The notes under the pieces were generated by a model. The model made no database searches. It was given only the letters and a program-made list of their open reading frames with translations, and was not told the origin of the DNA. From the NCBI GenBank assembly GCA_037974665.1, contig CM075770.1, forward strand, positions 94,608,850 to 94,672,849: a stretch of DNA of 64,000 bases, written 5' to 3'. The translations under genes were made by a program, and so were the position numbers. Shown here in pieces: positions 1 through 11,726 of the stretch. The DNA is from Ehretia macrophylla (Eukaryota > Streptophyta > Magnoliopsida > Boraginales > Ehretiaceae). Position 1 is the first letter of the stretch, and every line of letters begins with the position of its first letter.

Positions 1-1105
1 TGAGAAAGTCTAAGTTTCGAGTCAAAAATTGAAGAGAAATGACAAAGGATTAGCTTTCATGCAACTTGTGGAGCAATTGAAGAGAAATCAGAAGTAGCGT
101 AGTCATAGAGAAACTGCGCAGCGTTATTGGAAAATTAAGGGCAGTTCAGTAAATTGGCGGGAAAAGAAGAAAAACTAGGATAAAAACAAGGAAAAGAACG
201 TGAGATGGAGGATTTTTGGCTGGCGGCTGGTTTTGAGAAGCAAGAGCAACGTTTAGAGAGGAGAAAACGCGCGGAATAACAAGATTGACGAGGAAGGACA
301 GATCAAAGACCATATTTTGCCACGACTTTCTTTAAATTTCTAGTTTTCTCTCTCTCCTATCATGAACTTCAATAGATTTTGGATTTTATTTACATTTATT
401 ATGATGTTCTAGATTACTTTTCTAGGGCTATGATGTAGCCGGATTTTGAATCTTTGAAGCTTTTGATTTGAATTAATTGATGAACTATTTCATATCTGTG
501 TTGAGTATTTTATGCTGAGTTTAATGTTTGTGATTTCATGATCAACAATTGCATGATTCATGGTTTGGTTTGAGACTGAGAAGTGATAACTAAATTAGAC
601 CACGTGTGAAATACCATTAAATCGTCATAAGCTTGAGATAGTTATAAGGTCTAGTGCAATGCATGAATAGAGCTTAATGAGTTTCCTATGTTCACAGTTA
701 TCATAGAAATGTAGGTAGCTTGTTTAGCGAAATATGTTATTGATGCTTGAGAAAGATTAATAACCACATTAGCGAAATTACTAGCAACGTAGAGAATAGA
801 CATCGATTGAATTAAATCAATAATTTCAAGTAGGATTAATCTTGGTGAAATCGAAATCCCTAGAGTCTTTTAACTATTGAACAACCCTCCTTTGTTAATT
901 TCACCATTGTTTAAGTTGCTATTTTTATCAGTTTCATAATTTATTTCATTGTTAGTTACAAATTTCTCAATTCGTGATTGTCTGAATAAAGTTAGAGCTA
1001 AATCAATTTCGGTAGTTAATAATCACAGTGCTCATGGGAACGATCTTTACTTATCACTTTATTACTTGTTGTGATACGTGCACTTGCGTTAGAATTCACA
1101 CAACA
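1..1105 (+). repeat. LTR of gypsy element A (second copy, 5' end outside window)
   Basis: This stretch matches 15438-16545 along its whole length, with a few to about 8 per cent differences by eye. It ends with ACACAACA, the same end as the complete A LTR at 15313-16545. It contains the GTGGGAACGATC-type motif that in Athila/Tat elements lies shortly before the LTR end. What follows (1106-1234) is not a primer binding site but a piece of element C, exactly as after 16545. It is therefore a copy of a 3' LTR plus its insertion flank, not the 5' LTR of the A copy seen at 11.7-16.5 kb. No coding region is visible in it. Confidence 0.85.
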
Positions 1106-1234
1106 GAAACCTACATTGCACTAAAGTTGTATCAAATATTCAGTTTAAACTTACAATAATAGTGCAATCGTACAAGATTTAATGGGTTAAAATACAAAAA
1201 ATATAGATTTATCAATCTCCTCAAACCCGTCATT
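1106..1234 (-). repeat. Terminal piece of the LTR of element C plus about 20 bases of its 3' flank
   Basis: Bases 1106-1214 correspond to 16546-16654 and to 38995-39103, the first 109 bases (minus strand, starting TGATAAATCC) of the LTR of C. Bases 1215-1234 correspond to the polypurine-tract side of C at 16655-16674. At about 1230-1234 (TCATT) the sequence switches to the LTR of element B, equivalent to 10288 onwards. The junction carries 5 bases common to both sources. Confidence 0.8.
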
Positions 1235-4200
1235 GATTCCCGACCAGGAGGAGGATCAATGGGTCTTAGCAAGAGAAAGGAATTAGTACCTTGAGGGTCG
1301 AGATACACCGGCAAGCCCAACGCTGCCTAGAAGTCTCGTCACCACCTCAAACAATAATGGTTGTAACCGATGCGCATATATATAATTCAAATGTATTCAT
1401 AATTATCATTAGCATAATAATAACAGGAATTTGCAAGTTGGCCATCATACTATAAGTCAATGCAAGAAAGGCATAATGCATATAATGAGTCAGGGAATTT
1501 GCCATCCTATTTTGCCTACATTCATTAGTCTCCTAAGCAACATATAAAAGTTAGCAACTACCTAGTCCCCAAACCATGACACAAATCCACAATTAATTAT
1601 ACTATAATAAACTAGGGTTTTATACGGTTTTAACGCTTCTGACCGTGCCCCAATCCGACCTCTGTAGCTCCCGAAATCACTAAAACAAGTTTATTACATT
1701 TTTTATCAAACCGGTAGACCCTAGTGCCACTGGTCGACCAGTGCAAATAAGGTCTTCTGCCTGGATACAAAAAGCAAGACTAACACCAAACGAGCATCAA
1801 ATAACCTTGAATGAGATTTTAAATAAGTTTTGAAAGGTCCCACACCTTTGCTTTGAGTTCTAGATGTAGTTGAGCTAAAATGACTTTGAAGAAAGCAAGA
1901 AAATGCAAAGCTTGGAACAGCTGAACTTCTTCTTCCTCTTCTTTCTCTTCATTCCTTCCTTTCTTTTCTCTCTTCTTTCCCTCATTCCTATGGACGAAAA
2001 TTTGAGTGTGGTGCGTGTAGTGTGTGTGTTGAGTGGGTGAGTGTGTAATGGTGTGTGTTTTGATTGAGCAAGAATAGTGTGAAACCCCAGTTTTCGTCTT
2101 TATCTCGATTTGTGTATTTTTGCCTCGATTTGCGTGTCTTTGTCTCAATTTGCATGATATGACCTGTTTATGTGTTATATGAATTAGAATGTGCTAAATA
2201 TGTGATTTATATTCCTAATACATGCTATGTGTGCATTCATGAAATTTTCATCAAAATCGGCATTAGAAATTTTATTGACGGTTTTTGTGAATAGTGTTTT
2301 GGATGCACGTCCGCTAAAATTTTTACGCAGGTGTTTAAAGTGTTTCAAAACCTAGTCCTCAAATATTAATAGACCTGTGTTTTATTAAAACGGATTTCAA
2401 ATCGGCTTTAGAATTTTAAAGGTTTTTACACTTTCTTTTGCCAAAATCGAGTTTTTAACCGAGTCGGGTGAAAATGTTTGCATGTAAAACTCTTTGTCAC
2501 CTAAAATAAATTATCTAGAAATAGTCTAAGTGTCAATTTAATGTTTTGAGCAAGAAATAGTCAAAAATAAAATTAAAAGACTAGAAATACAAAAAATAAA
2601 CTAAGTGTCAACTTTGACTTTCTTTTATTTTATTTGACCTTTGCATATAAGTCACCAACACACATTAAAAGCTCACAAAACACACTCACACACACACACA
2701 AGGCCGAGAGCACCATAGGAGAAAAAAAGGAAGAAAAATGCAAGGTTTTCAAAGGGATTTTTCATTAGAACTTGCATTTGAAGGCCAAATCTTGTCAACC
2801 AAAGCTTGAATTTACTTGTTGGGCATCCATTCTACATCTTTCTTGCATCAAAATACATCAAAGGTGAGAGAAAAATTCTAGATCTCAAAATGTCATTTTT
2901 ATGTTAATTCATATAATCGAATTTTTAGTCGTTGAAATGTTAAATTGATATTATATTATTGCTCAGTAGATGCTAATGATTGATTATATGTGTTTATATC
3001 AATTTTGAACCGATGTAGCATGAATTTTTATTTTCTGGGAATTAAAATTGGGTTGTTGGCTATTTGTTGAATAATTGGCGTTATGGTGGTTGGAATCGAT
3101 TGTTGTTAGCTTGTAAAAGTTTGTTAAATACGTGGTAGTAATGTTGTGATGCCAAAATTTTGATTGTGATGTCGGTGTGAAAGTCTGGAAATTTCAGCCA
3201 TGATGCATTAGGGTTTTAGGGTTGTTGGGCTTGATTTAGATGGATTATTGTTGGTTTTCGAGAGGGCTAATGTAGTTGATTGAGTAGGTGAGTGATAGAA
3301 ACTGGTTTGGAGGTGATTGGATTAGTAGAATGTAAGTTATGACTTTTAGAAGATTGGGTTGTCTTTCTTTAAAATGTTGAATTATGCCTTTGGATGTTTG
3401 GGTGGTGTTTGAGTGAATGAATTGTGAGTTGTTGATGGTTAGACTAGGGTTTGGATGTGTGGTTATTGCATGTTAAGTTGGATGGCCTACTTTGTCATCT
3501 AACTTATTTGTTGAGTTGTCAATTGTTTATTAGATGATATGTTGTTGAAATGATGATTATTGATTGATTATTGTGAGCCGGGAGATAGGCAACCTACTTT
3601 GTTGTCCTCCTGTAATAATTGATTATTGATGAGCCGGGAAATAGTCAACTTGATAGGTTGTCCTCCTAAGATATGAATGTTTATTATTATTGTCTTGAGC
3701 CTTGGCATGTGTGTGCCACCTCTCGAGCAGCGTTGGGCTGTCGGGTTGATAACGGTATGACTATCAGAGGCAACCCCCAGCTCGCATGGTGGAGGTGCCA
3801 TGGAGGGAGGGGCTAGTGAGGTACCTCGGTACGTGAGTAATAGGGAGTTATAAGAAGAACGGTTGAGATCGTGATGGCGTTTGGAGCTATACCAACTAGA
3901 GTATCCTTTATTGATTGGTTATTATAATTAATGTGCTTATATTGTTATTGATTATTATAATGTGTTTACTGCTCAAAGGATGATTTTCAAGAAGTATAGT
4001 AAATACTGTTAGAGATCTATCGAATCCTCACTGGGCTTGTTTTATATAAGCTCACTCTCAATTATTGGTTGTATACAGGTGTTACCGATCCAGATTATAA
4101 GTATGTGCCTCTAGAAGAGGATAATGTGCCATATGTGGACGAGTCCTATGTGCTAGAGTCTTGTCCTTGATATCTGATGTTGTACTCTTTTGTTATCTTG

Positions 4201-4927
4201 TATATTCAAACTATTTGGTTTGTATTTACTTAGAAGTTTATGATGTATAAAATGTTGTAAAGATAATGGATTAAATGTTGCTAGTTTAGTAGTATTGTTT
4301 TGGAATATGATTAGGTTGCTAGATTGGTTATAATCTATTTTGGGAAATGTATGTTATATAGTAAATGTATGATGTTGGAACGGAGGCGTATAACTTATGG
4401 ATGCAATGGTAAAAGAATGTTTAATGTATATTGTGGTTGTGTTGTTTAATTGTTGAATTGTTTGTGGAGTTGGTTGTATGACTTGCGAAGAGATTAGTTT
4501 AGAGCCTCGGTGTCCTAATTATTGTCGTTATACTGCCGAAATTCCGTTGCGTCCTAACTGATTGTAGGAGGGGTCGAGTTGGGGCGTGACAAATAATGTT
4601 TTGATGATAGGTGATATATCTAAAGACCTAATGACAAGAGTGCCCTTTTAACTAAGTGTTATTTATTGCATGCCATTGTTGTTCTATTCTAATTGCTTTA
4701 GTTCTAATTCAATTATTCTAGTTAGTTATTATATGTAATAGAGTCTAATTATCGTATCCACCATCTAAAATACTCAAATACACGTTAACCAATGTAACGC
4801 ACGTAAATCGAGATAAATGTACATAAATCAATATAAAGGCATATAAAATATAGTAAACACAAATAAAATAATTTAATTATGTATGATATGACCTATATGA
4901 ACATGTGGTCTCGGGCTGGGTCTTATA
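1230..4927 (-). repeat. 3' LTR of element B, truncated and interrupted
   Basis: Bases 1235-2077 and 4592-4927 align with 10293-11412 and about 11413-11724 of the 5' LTR, at roughly 94 per cent identity by eye. The part equivalent to 9676-10287 is missing at the left. A block of about 270 bases present in the 5' LTR (about 10820-11088) is absent here near 1770. Solo LTR Z separates the two pieces. The terminal TACA seen at 11721-11724 has become TATA at 4924-4927. Confidence 0.85.
2078..4591 (+). mobile_element. Solo LTR Z, 2.5 kb, inside the LTR of B
   Basis: The sequence begins TGTGAAACCCC and ends GGGGCGTGACA. It is flanked by AATAG (2073-2077) and AATAA (4592-4596), a 5-base target duplication with one change. 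The uninterrupted site is seen in the other B LTR at about 11405-11420. It is the reverse-complement relative of solo LTR Y (32806-35241). No internal region, PBS or coding sequence is present, so this is an LTR left by recombination between the two LTRs of a full element. Inner bases 3570-3680 hold a diverged duplication of a phrase beginning GAGCCGGGA. Confidence 0.85.
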
Positions 4928-4940
4928 TCCTCCCCTCCTT
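4928..4940 (-). other. Polypurine tract of element B
   Basis: On the minus strand this reads AAGGAGGGGAGGA and directly precedes the 3' LTR, as expected for the plus-strand primer of a Ty3/gypsy element. Confidence 0.8.
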
Positions 4941-4944
4941 AAAA

Positions 4945-5380
4945 GAATTACGCCCTCACAATTACCTTATTACCTTTCAAACAGGAGCGGGTATCGTAGC
5001 TCCACCTAATCACGTCTCTCCCAAGTTGCGTCTTCAACTCTATGGTGATCCCAAAGTACTTTCACCATGGGAATACTCTTGTTGCTCAACTCCCGGTCTT
5101 ATTAATCCAAAATCCGCACGGGCCTTTCCTCATACGACAAGTTCTCCTGAAGCTCTAGTGGTTCCGGTTCTAGAATGTAAGAGGGGTCGGGATGATACTT
5201 CCTCAACATTGAAACATGGAACACATCATGGATGTTGGAGAGATTTGGTGGTACATCCAACCGATATGCTAGCTTTCCAACTCTTCCTACAATTGCAAAC
5301 GGGCCCACATACCTCGGGCTCAGTTTTCCTCTTTTTCCATGTCTAATCAATCCTCTTCAAGGCGACAACTTCAAGAACAC
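4945..5380 (-). pseudogene. Element B integrase C-terminus with CR/chromodomain-like tail
   Basis: Minus-strand translation gives the conserved segment GPFAIVGRVGKLAYRLDVP, then NIHDVFHVSMLRKYHPDPSY and YEERPVRILD. These are hallmarks of the integrase C-terminal region of plant chromoviruses. Past a frame change the phrase ATWERRD follows, recalling the EATWE motif of the CR tail thought to direct integration into heterochromatin. The open stretch runs 5350 to 5102, and the reading frame is broken on both sides. No product is expected. Confidence 0.8.
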
Positions 5381-6240
5381 TCAATCACCAAACGCAAATT
5401 CTAAGTCTTGCCTCCGTTCATCGGCATAGCTCTTTTGTCTACTTTGGGCCGTTAGCATTCTTTTCCGAATCAATTGAATATTCTCAATATTTTCTATCAA
5501 TTCCGGCAACAATGTAGGATCAATTGTCTTCATCTCACCGAACTCATCCCAATATAATAGTGACCTACACTTTCGTCCATATAGGGGCTCATACGGTGCT
5601 ATGCCAATTGTTGCCTGATAACTGTTATTATAAGCAAATTCTGCCAAAGGTAAATGTTTTTCCCACGAACCTCCAAAATCCAATACACACGCCCTCAACA
5701 TGTCCTCCAAAATCTGGATGGTTCTCTCAAATTTCCCGTTAGCCTGAGGGTGGTACACTATACTAAATTTCAATTCCGTTCCCAAGGCTTCCTACAACTT
5801 TTGTCAGAACTGAGATATGAACCTTAGATCTCTATCAGACACGATACTAGCTGGCACCCCATGTAACCTCACAATGTTAGCCATATACTTTTTTGCTAAT
5901 TTCTTGTGGTTATATGTCTTGTTCATCGCAATGAAGTGGGTTGTCTTCGTCAATCTATCCATAACGACCCAAACTGTATCACACCCTCGAGGAGACCTCG
6001 GCAATTCCATAACAAAGTCCATGGTCATATGCTCCCACTTCCATTGCAGAATCTCTAAAGGCTGTAGAAGCCCTGCATGTCTTTGATGTTCTGCCTTCAC
6101 CCATTGACATGTTAGGCATCGAGACACAAACTCCACAATCTCCCATTTCATATTGTTCTACCAATAGTGTTGTTTTAGATCTCGATACATCTTTGTACTT
6201 CCCGGGTGAATGGTGTCCCTAGAATGATAAACTTCCCCAA
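5381..6240 (-). pseudogene. Element B integrase core
   Basis: Two open pieces (6151-5804 and 5785-5381) together hold a retroviral-type integrase. The zinc-finger end CLTCQ is followed by a core with TMDFVMELP (first Asp), SIVSDRDLRF (second Asp) and HPQANGKFERTIQ (Glu of the DDE triad), then ENIENIQLIRKRM. The HH half of the zinc finger lies upstream, near 6180-6240, in another frame. All three catalytic residues are present, but stops after ISQF and near the N-terminus disable it. Confidence 0.85.
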
Positions 6241-6339
6241 GTACCTTATTCTTCAACTCCGGATTATTTGGCACACAAATCCGGTCACTGAACTTCCACA
6301 ACCCATTTTCATGCAACTTGAAATCCGGATTACCGTCTT

Positions 6340-6900
6340 TTATCTTTTGAACTTGGGGATCTTGTTGTTGAAACTCTCAGTCTGAGACAATAAGATAGGT
6401 TCCTTGATCTCCAACCTTGCTAAACTTGTCTTCCAGCTCAATGCATCTGCCACTACATTCGCTTTTTCGGGCACATAATTAATCGTGCAGTTGTAGTCAT
6501 CCAAGAGTTTCATCCATCTACTTTGCCTCATATTCAACTCCTTTTGAGAAAATAGATATTTCAAACTCTTATGATCGGTGAATATCTCAAACATACTTCC
6601 CCACAAGTAATGTCTCCATTTCTTCAATGCAAAGACAATGGCTGCAAGCTTCAAATCATATGTAGGATAACTCACCTCATAAGGCTTCAGCTTCTATGAT
6701 GCATAAGCTATGACCTGATTGTTTTGCATCAACATGCAACCCAGTCCTTCCTTCGAGGCATCACTATAAATAATGAACCCTTGATTTCCCTTGGGCAATG
6801 CTAACACAGGGGCAGTCGTCAATCTCCTCTTTAACTCTTGGAAGCTGCCTTCACATTTATCATTCCACTCAAATTTAATATTCTTCTACGTGAGCTTCAT
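6340..6900 (-). pseudogene. Element B RNase H domain
   Basis: The piece 6675-6340 reads [20 protein letters not shown], then [13 protein letters not shown] and a diverged VVADALSWK (usually ADALSRK). This is the Ty3/gypsy RNase H that degrades the RNA template. Upstream, SDASKEGLGCMLMQ (about 6735-6780) supplies the first catalytic Asp. A stop separates it from the rest (AYAS followed by TAG). It sits directly after the RT in the order expected for gypsy elements. Confidence 0.85.
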
Positions 6901-8010
6901 GAGTGGCCCTACAAGCTTTGAAAAATCCTTCACAAATCTCCGGTAATAGCCTGCTAAACCGAGAAAGCTACGTATCTCGGTGACATTCTCCGGTTTCCTC
7001 CATGATTGTACAACATCAATCTTCGAAGGATCCACAACAACCCCTTCTTGAGATATCACATGACCCAAGAATGCCACTTGCTTGAGCTAGAACTCGCATT
7101 TGCTAAACTTGGCATACAACTTATGCTCTCTCAGCTTCTGCAACACCAAATGCAAATGTCTCTCATGTTTCTTCTCGGTTTTCGAATACACCAGGATATC
7201 ATCTATGAAGATCACTACAAACTGGTCCAAATACGGTTGGAACACCCTGTGCATCAAGTCCATAAAAGCGGCAGGAGCATTGGTTAGTCCAAATGACATC
7301 ACAACAAACTCATAATGCCCATACCTCGTTCTAAAAGCTGACTTAGGCACATCCTCCTGCTTGATGCGGAGTTGATAATAGCCCTGCCTTAAGTCAAATT
7401 TTGATTAGACCTTGGCTCCTTGAAGTTGATCAAACAACTCATCAATCAACGACAACGGGTATTTATTCTTGATAGTCACTTGGTTCAATCCCCTGTAGTC
7501 AATACACAATCTCAACGTTCCATCCTTCTTCTTTACAAATAAGACCAGCGACCCCCATAGAGACAAACTAGGTTGTATAAATCCCTTTTCCAACAAGTCT
7601 TGTAATTGAACCTTCAACTCCTGCAATTCAGTCGGAGCCATGCGGTACGCAGCCTTAGGGATTGACTGTGTACCCGGTAGTGTATCAATCACGAACTCAA
7701 TCTCCCTCGCGGGTGGTAACCCCTGCAACTCTTCCAAAAACACATCAACATACTCCTTAACTACCGGTACTTCCACTAACTTACTTTGATCTGTTGGCTT
7801 GTTGATCAGGTAAGCCAAATATCCATTGCAACCTCTCCTCATAAACTTCACAGTTTTGATTGAGGATATCACCATCTTCTCTGACAAATCACGCTTATCT
7901 CTCACCTTCAACACAGGTTGTCCCAGTACCCGAAATTCCATCACCTTTGTCCAACAATCTAATCGTGCATGATGTCGTGACAACCAGTCCATTCCCCAAA
8001 ACAACTTCAT
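6886..8010 (-). pseudogene. Element B reverse transcriptase
   Basis: The RT is spread over pieces 8010-7405, 7350-7087 and 7077-6886. Visible motifs are [29 protein letters not shown], the catalytic box [27 protein letters not shown] and [19 protein letters not shown]. The catalytic Asp pair is intact. In-frame stops after GAKV and after KCEF and at the end of KLT break the polyprotein. The sequence context, LTR type and PBS agree with Tekay/Del. Confidence 0.9.
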
Positions 8011-8019
8011 AATCCCAAA

Positions 8020-8300
8020 AGATTAGCACTATGAGATCGGCCAAAAACTTTCGATCCCCAATCCATATCTTGCAACCTTTACACGCCAATCTAGTAGCAC
8101 ATTTGGATCCCATTGGGGTACTAACCTCAACATGGTATAGTAAGTTTTCCACCGGCAACTTAGTGCGAAATGCACATTTTGGAGTTATGAATGAATGCGT
8201 GACTCCAGTTTCAATAAGTACCTTAACACATTGATTTTGAATCAAGAAAGTACTTTCAACAACGGCTGCATCATCTGGGAGTTCTTTTTGATCTATTGCA
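8020..8300 (-). pseudogene. Element B aspartic protease
   Basis: The segment translates as QCVKVLIETGVTHSFITP. The family consensus has Asp-Ser-Gly where this copy has Glu-Thr-Gly, so the catalytic Asp appears lost. It lies between gag and RT. The downstream frame continues through GSKCATRLACKGCKIWIGDR toward the RT with a frameshift near 8010. Confidence 0.75.
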
Positions 8301-8319
8301 TAGGCTCGAGCTTGAACTC

Positions 8320-9424
8320 TCTGGCCTGGAGTATTCCTTGCAGGCTGATTCTGTACACCCTTGTTCTACTATCTCAAGCAATCCCTAGCCTAATGTTTGT
8401 CACTTCCGCACCCCAAGCACAAGCCAAGTTTTTTCCAACACTGGGTTTCCACTTGCCCCTTCTTCCCGCAATACTTGCATACAACATTCTAAGTAGCAGT
8501 AGTAGTACCTACTGTATCACAAGTCAGTTGAATGGTTGGGGCATTAGACTAGGGTCTCGTAGCAGCTGGCCTTGTTTGAATCTACCCTTGACCTTGAATC
8601 TGATAAGGCCTCTGTGGTGCTTGGCCTAAGAATGACCTCTTGTTAGATTGACTCGGCCCATCTCGTTGCTCAAACTTCCTCTTCTGAACACGGGATGCCA
8701 AATCCAACATCTCCCCGTATGAAGTAAAACGGTGTGAAGCTAAAGAGTCTCGGATCTTGGGCCTCAATCCCCGTTCAAATTGCTTGATTCGCCTACTCTT
8801 AGTCTGAACCAATTCAGGGAGGTAGTGGGACAACTTGTTGAATTGGGCCTCATACTACCCTACTGTCATTGTACCTTGCCTCGAGGTGAGAAACTCTACT
8901 TCTTTCCTCTCCTGGGTCACCTCTGGAATATAATTCCCTTTGAAAGAATTGACAAAGTTAGCCTACATAACCAGCGTCCCCCTATGCTCCTAACAAATCT
9001 GTTCCGTTCTCCACCACTGTTCTGTATCTTCCTCTAATAGGTAGGCTGGATAAGCCACCTTCTTCTCATTTGAATAGTCATGAACAACAAATATCTTCTC
9101 AACTTTAGCCAGCCAAGCCTCTACCCTCTCATCATCAGGCTCACCTAGGAATCGGTGAGGTTTGTAACCGAGAAAATCCTTCAACGTATCATTCCCATTT
9201 CCTCTACTACGGTTGGGGTTATTGCCAGAACCCTGATTGTTGCCATTACCATTACCCATTGTTGTTGTTGCGGCTGCTGCTGTTGCTACCTGGTATTCCA
9301 TAGCCCTACTCATCCGATCAATAGCAGTTTCCATCAAATTAAACATTACTGTCCTTGGATTGCCTTGATTTGTATTTCTAGTTCCTTGAGGTCCAAGGTT
9401 GTTGCGAGTGTTATGTCCTGCCAT
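8320..9424 (-). pseudogene. Element B gag
   Basis: The ATG at 9424 starts MAGHNTRNNLGPQGT, and a Gln/Asn/Gly-rich leader is followed by FLGEPDDERVEAWLAKVEKIF and EDTEQWWRT, the retrotransposon-gag fold. It continues in broken frames through FVNSFKGNYIPEVTQERKEV, then LPELVQTKSRRIKQFERGL (8833-8582), and two zinc-knuckle-like motifs near 8375-8490 (CKYCGKKG...C and CLGCGSDKH...C). Stops and shifts interrupt it. It is the capsid/nucleocapsid gene of B and begins about 230 bases after the PBS. Confidence 0.85.
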
Positions 9425-9656
9425 CTATAGATATAGAACAGATACCACTCACAGTTATAGGTTATGTATGCATGATATGAGATATGAATATATGTACTAA
9501 CAATGCTCCTAACACATAGGTTACACATAGGCAAGAAGCAAGTACATCACGTTAAGCACATAAGTTCCTAAAGGTACTACGACATGTTCTCATCTCAAGT
9601 TTCCTACCCCCTAACTAGGGGTTCCAAATCTAGCTTACGCCTAGCCAAATAGCTAA

Positions 9657-9668
9657 GCTCTGATACCA
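9657..9668 (-). other. Primer binding site of element B
   Basis: The minus strand reads TGGTATCAGAGC, complementary to the 3' end of plant initiator methionine tRNA. It lies 7 bases inside the 5' LTR boundary at 9676. Confidence 0.9.
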
Positions 9669-9675
9669 ACTTAGG

Positions 9676-11724
9676 TGTCACGCCCCAACCCGAACACCTG
9701 CGAAGGCTAAGGCCGGTACATGACTTTCGTAACCCAAAATCTATAAAATTGATAATTTAATAACCTGTACATTCTCATATACTCCATAAAGCTTCAAGAG
9801 TCTTTCAATTACATCGGCCTTAGAAAAGGATCCACAACTGATTACATATATACAAGACCTCAAACCACCTGTCCATACATATAGTCTAGCCAACACTCAG
9901 GTATCTAGGTCTCAAAAGAATAGAAGTATTTTGTTACATAATAGTTGTCCAAAAGAATATTACATAACCAAGTTGTCTAAATAGTATTCGACTTCAGCTA
10001 ACCAACAAACTGATCACAATAAGCAGAAGTCATTCTCGTCGAACCACGGTTCTCCATCATCAACTTGAGTGACCCGCTTGGGATTGACCTCACCTGAAAT
10101 GTCAAAAGAAGGGTGAACTAATCCTGCCTATAGCTCAGTGAGGATTGATTAGGAAGGGTTTTCACAAAGGTTTATCTTTTCTTAAACACTTCAAGAAATC
10201 ATGTCATGCTTATAAATATACAAGCGAGTAAATAAGATATAAATTCAAGATTCAATAATAGCTAAGTCCTCTATCTCTTCCAAGATATCATTGAATCCTG
10301 ACCCGGAGAAGGATCAATGGGTCTTAGCAAGAAAAATGAATTAGTACCTTGAGGGTCGAGATATACCGGCAAGCCCAATGCTGCCTAGAGGTCTCATCAT
10401 TACCTCAAACAATAATGGTTGCAACCGACGCACATATATATAATTCAAATGTATTCACATTATCATTAGCATAATAATAACAGGAATTTACAAGTTGGCC
10501 ATCATACCATAAGTCATTGCAAGAAAGGCATAATGCATATAAAGAGTCAGGGAATTTGCCATCCTATATTGCCTACATTCATTAGTCTCCTAAGCAACAT
10601 ATAGAAGTTAGCAACTACCTAGCCCCCAAACCATGGCACAAATCTACAATTAATTATACTATAATAAACTAGGGTTCAATATAGTTCTCATGCCTCTGAC
10701 CGTGCCCCAATCCGACCTCTGTAGCTCCCGAAATCATTAAAACAAGTTCATTGCACTTTTTATCAAACTGGTAGACCCTAGTGCCACCGGTCGACCGGTG
10801 CAAATAGGGTCTTCCTCCTGAAGCCTCCCTAGTGGAAGAAGGGTCTTCTATCGTCGACCGGTGGAGCAGGGGTCCTCCGGTCGTGCCCAGCTAGAAAATT
10901 TCAGCTACGCATTTTCACATCTTCTCAACTCCAACTCTTGTATACAAGCTACCCATATAATCAATGCATATACAAGAACAATACAAACTCAACTCTCAAC
11001 TTCCCAAGAACACCCAACATGAATTTACAATTCTTAGATCTACAATACATAATATACTCAAACTTCATCCTTAAGCTTAAGTAAGCATACCAAAAGCAAG
11101 ACTAACACCAAACGAGCATCAAATAACCTTGAATGAGCTTTTAAAGAAGTTTTGAAAGGTCCCTCACTTTTTCTTTGAGTTTTAGATGTAGTTGAGCTAA
11201 AATGACTTTGAAGAAAGCAAGAAAATGCAAATAAAAAGCTTGGAGTACCTGAACTTCTTCTTCCTCTGCTTTCTCTTCCTTCTTTCCTCTTTTTTCTCTC
11301 TTCTTTCCCTCCTTCCTATGGATGAAAATCTGAGTGTGGTATGTGTAGTGTGTGTGTCGAGTGGGTGAGTATATAATGGTATGTGTTTGTGTGTTTTGAT
11401 TGAGCAAAAATAGTATTTTGATGATACGTGAAATATCTAAAGACCTAATGACAAGAGTGCCCTTCTAACTAAGTGTTATTTATTGCATGCCATTGTTGAT
11501 TTATTCTAATTTCATTAGTTCTAATTCAATTATTCTACTTAGTTATTATATGTAATAGAGTCTAATTATCGTATCCACTATCTAAAATACTCAAATGCAC
11601 GTTAAACAATGCAACGCACGTAAATTGAGGCAAATGTACATAAATCAATATAAAGGCATATAAAATAATTTAATTATGTATGATATGACCTATATGCACA
11701 TGTAGTCTCAGGTCGGGTCTTACA
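9676..11724 (-). repeat. 5' LTR of element B, complete
   Basis: The plus strand begins TGTCACGCCCC and ends GGGTCTTACA, so on the coding strand it starts TGTAAG and ends GTGACA. It is 2049 bases long. It holds a 16-base palindrome CACCGGTCGACCGGTG at 10785-10800 and a related GTCGACCGGTG at about 10853. A CT-rich stretch at 11256-11320 is shared with the other LTR. On its right it abuts element A at 11725. Confidence 0.9.
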
Positions 11725-11726
11725 GA

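Larger units (their letters stand above)
1230..11724 (-). mobile_element. Element B: Tekay/Del-type Ty3/gypsy retrotransposon, degenerate
   Basis: This minus-strand chromovirus-like element is read from the 5' LTR (9676-11724) through PBS, gag, protease, RT, RNase H, integrase and a C-terminal CR/chromodomain-type tail to a polypurine tract and the 3' LTR (1230-4927). The long LTRs (2.05 kb), the methionine-initiator-type PBS, the order RT-RNaseH-IN and the tail placed after integrase point to the Tekay/Del lineage. It was inserted into the gag-protease region of element A, whose frame resumes at 11725; GACTG at 11725-11729 would be the right target duplication. The 3' LTR lacks its distal 0.6 kb and is interrupted by solo LTR Z. 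Numerous stops make it non-autonomous. Confidence 0.88.

Noticed and set aside
1-1105. 5' LTR of the same element A copy whose 3' LTR is at 15313-16545
   Set aside because: It is followed by the C LTR end and C flank, exactly like the 3' LTR, and not by a primer binding site; it is a duplicated 3' junction.
4879-5346. 155-codon frame on the plus strand
   Set aside because: It is the antisense of the integrase C-terminus of element B and its LTR border.
9657-9668. Possible tRNA gene
   Set aside because: Only the 12 bases complementary to the tRNA 3' end are present; this is the primer binding site of element B. No tRNA cloverleaf was seen anywhere in the window.
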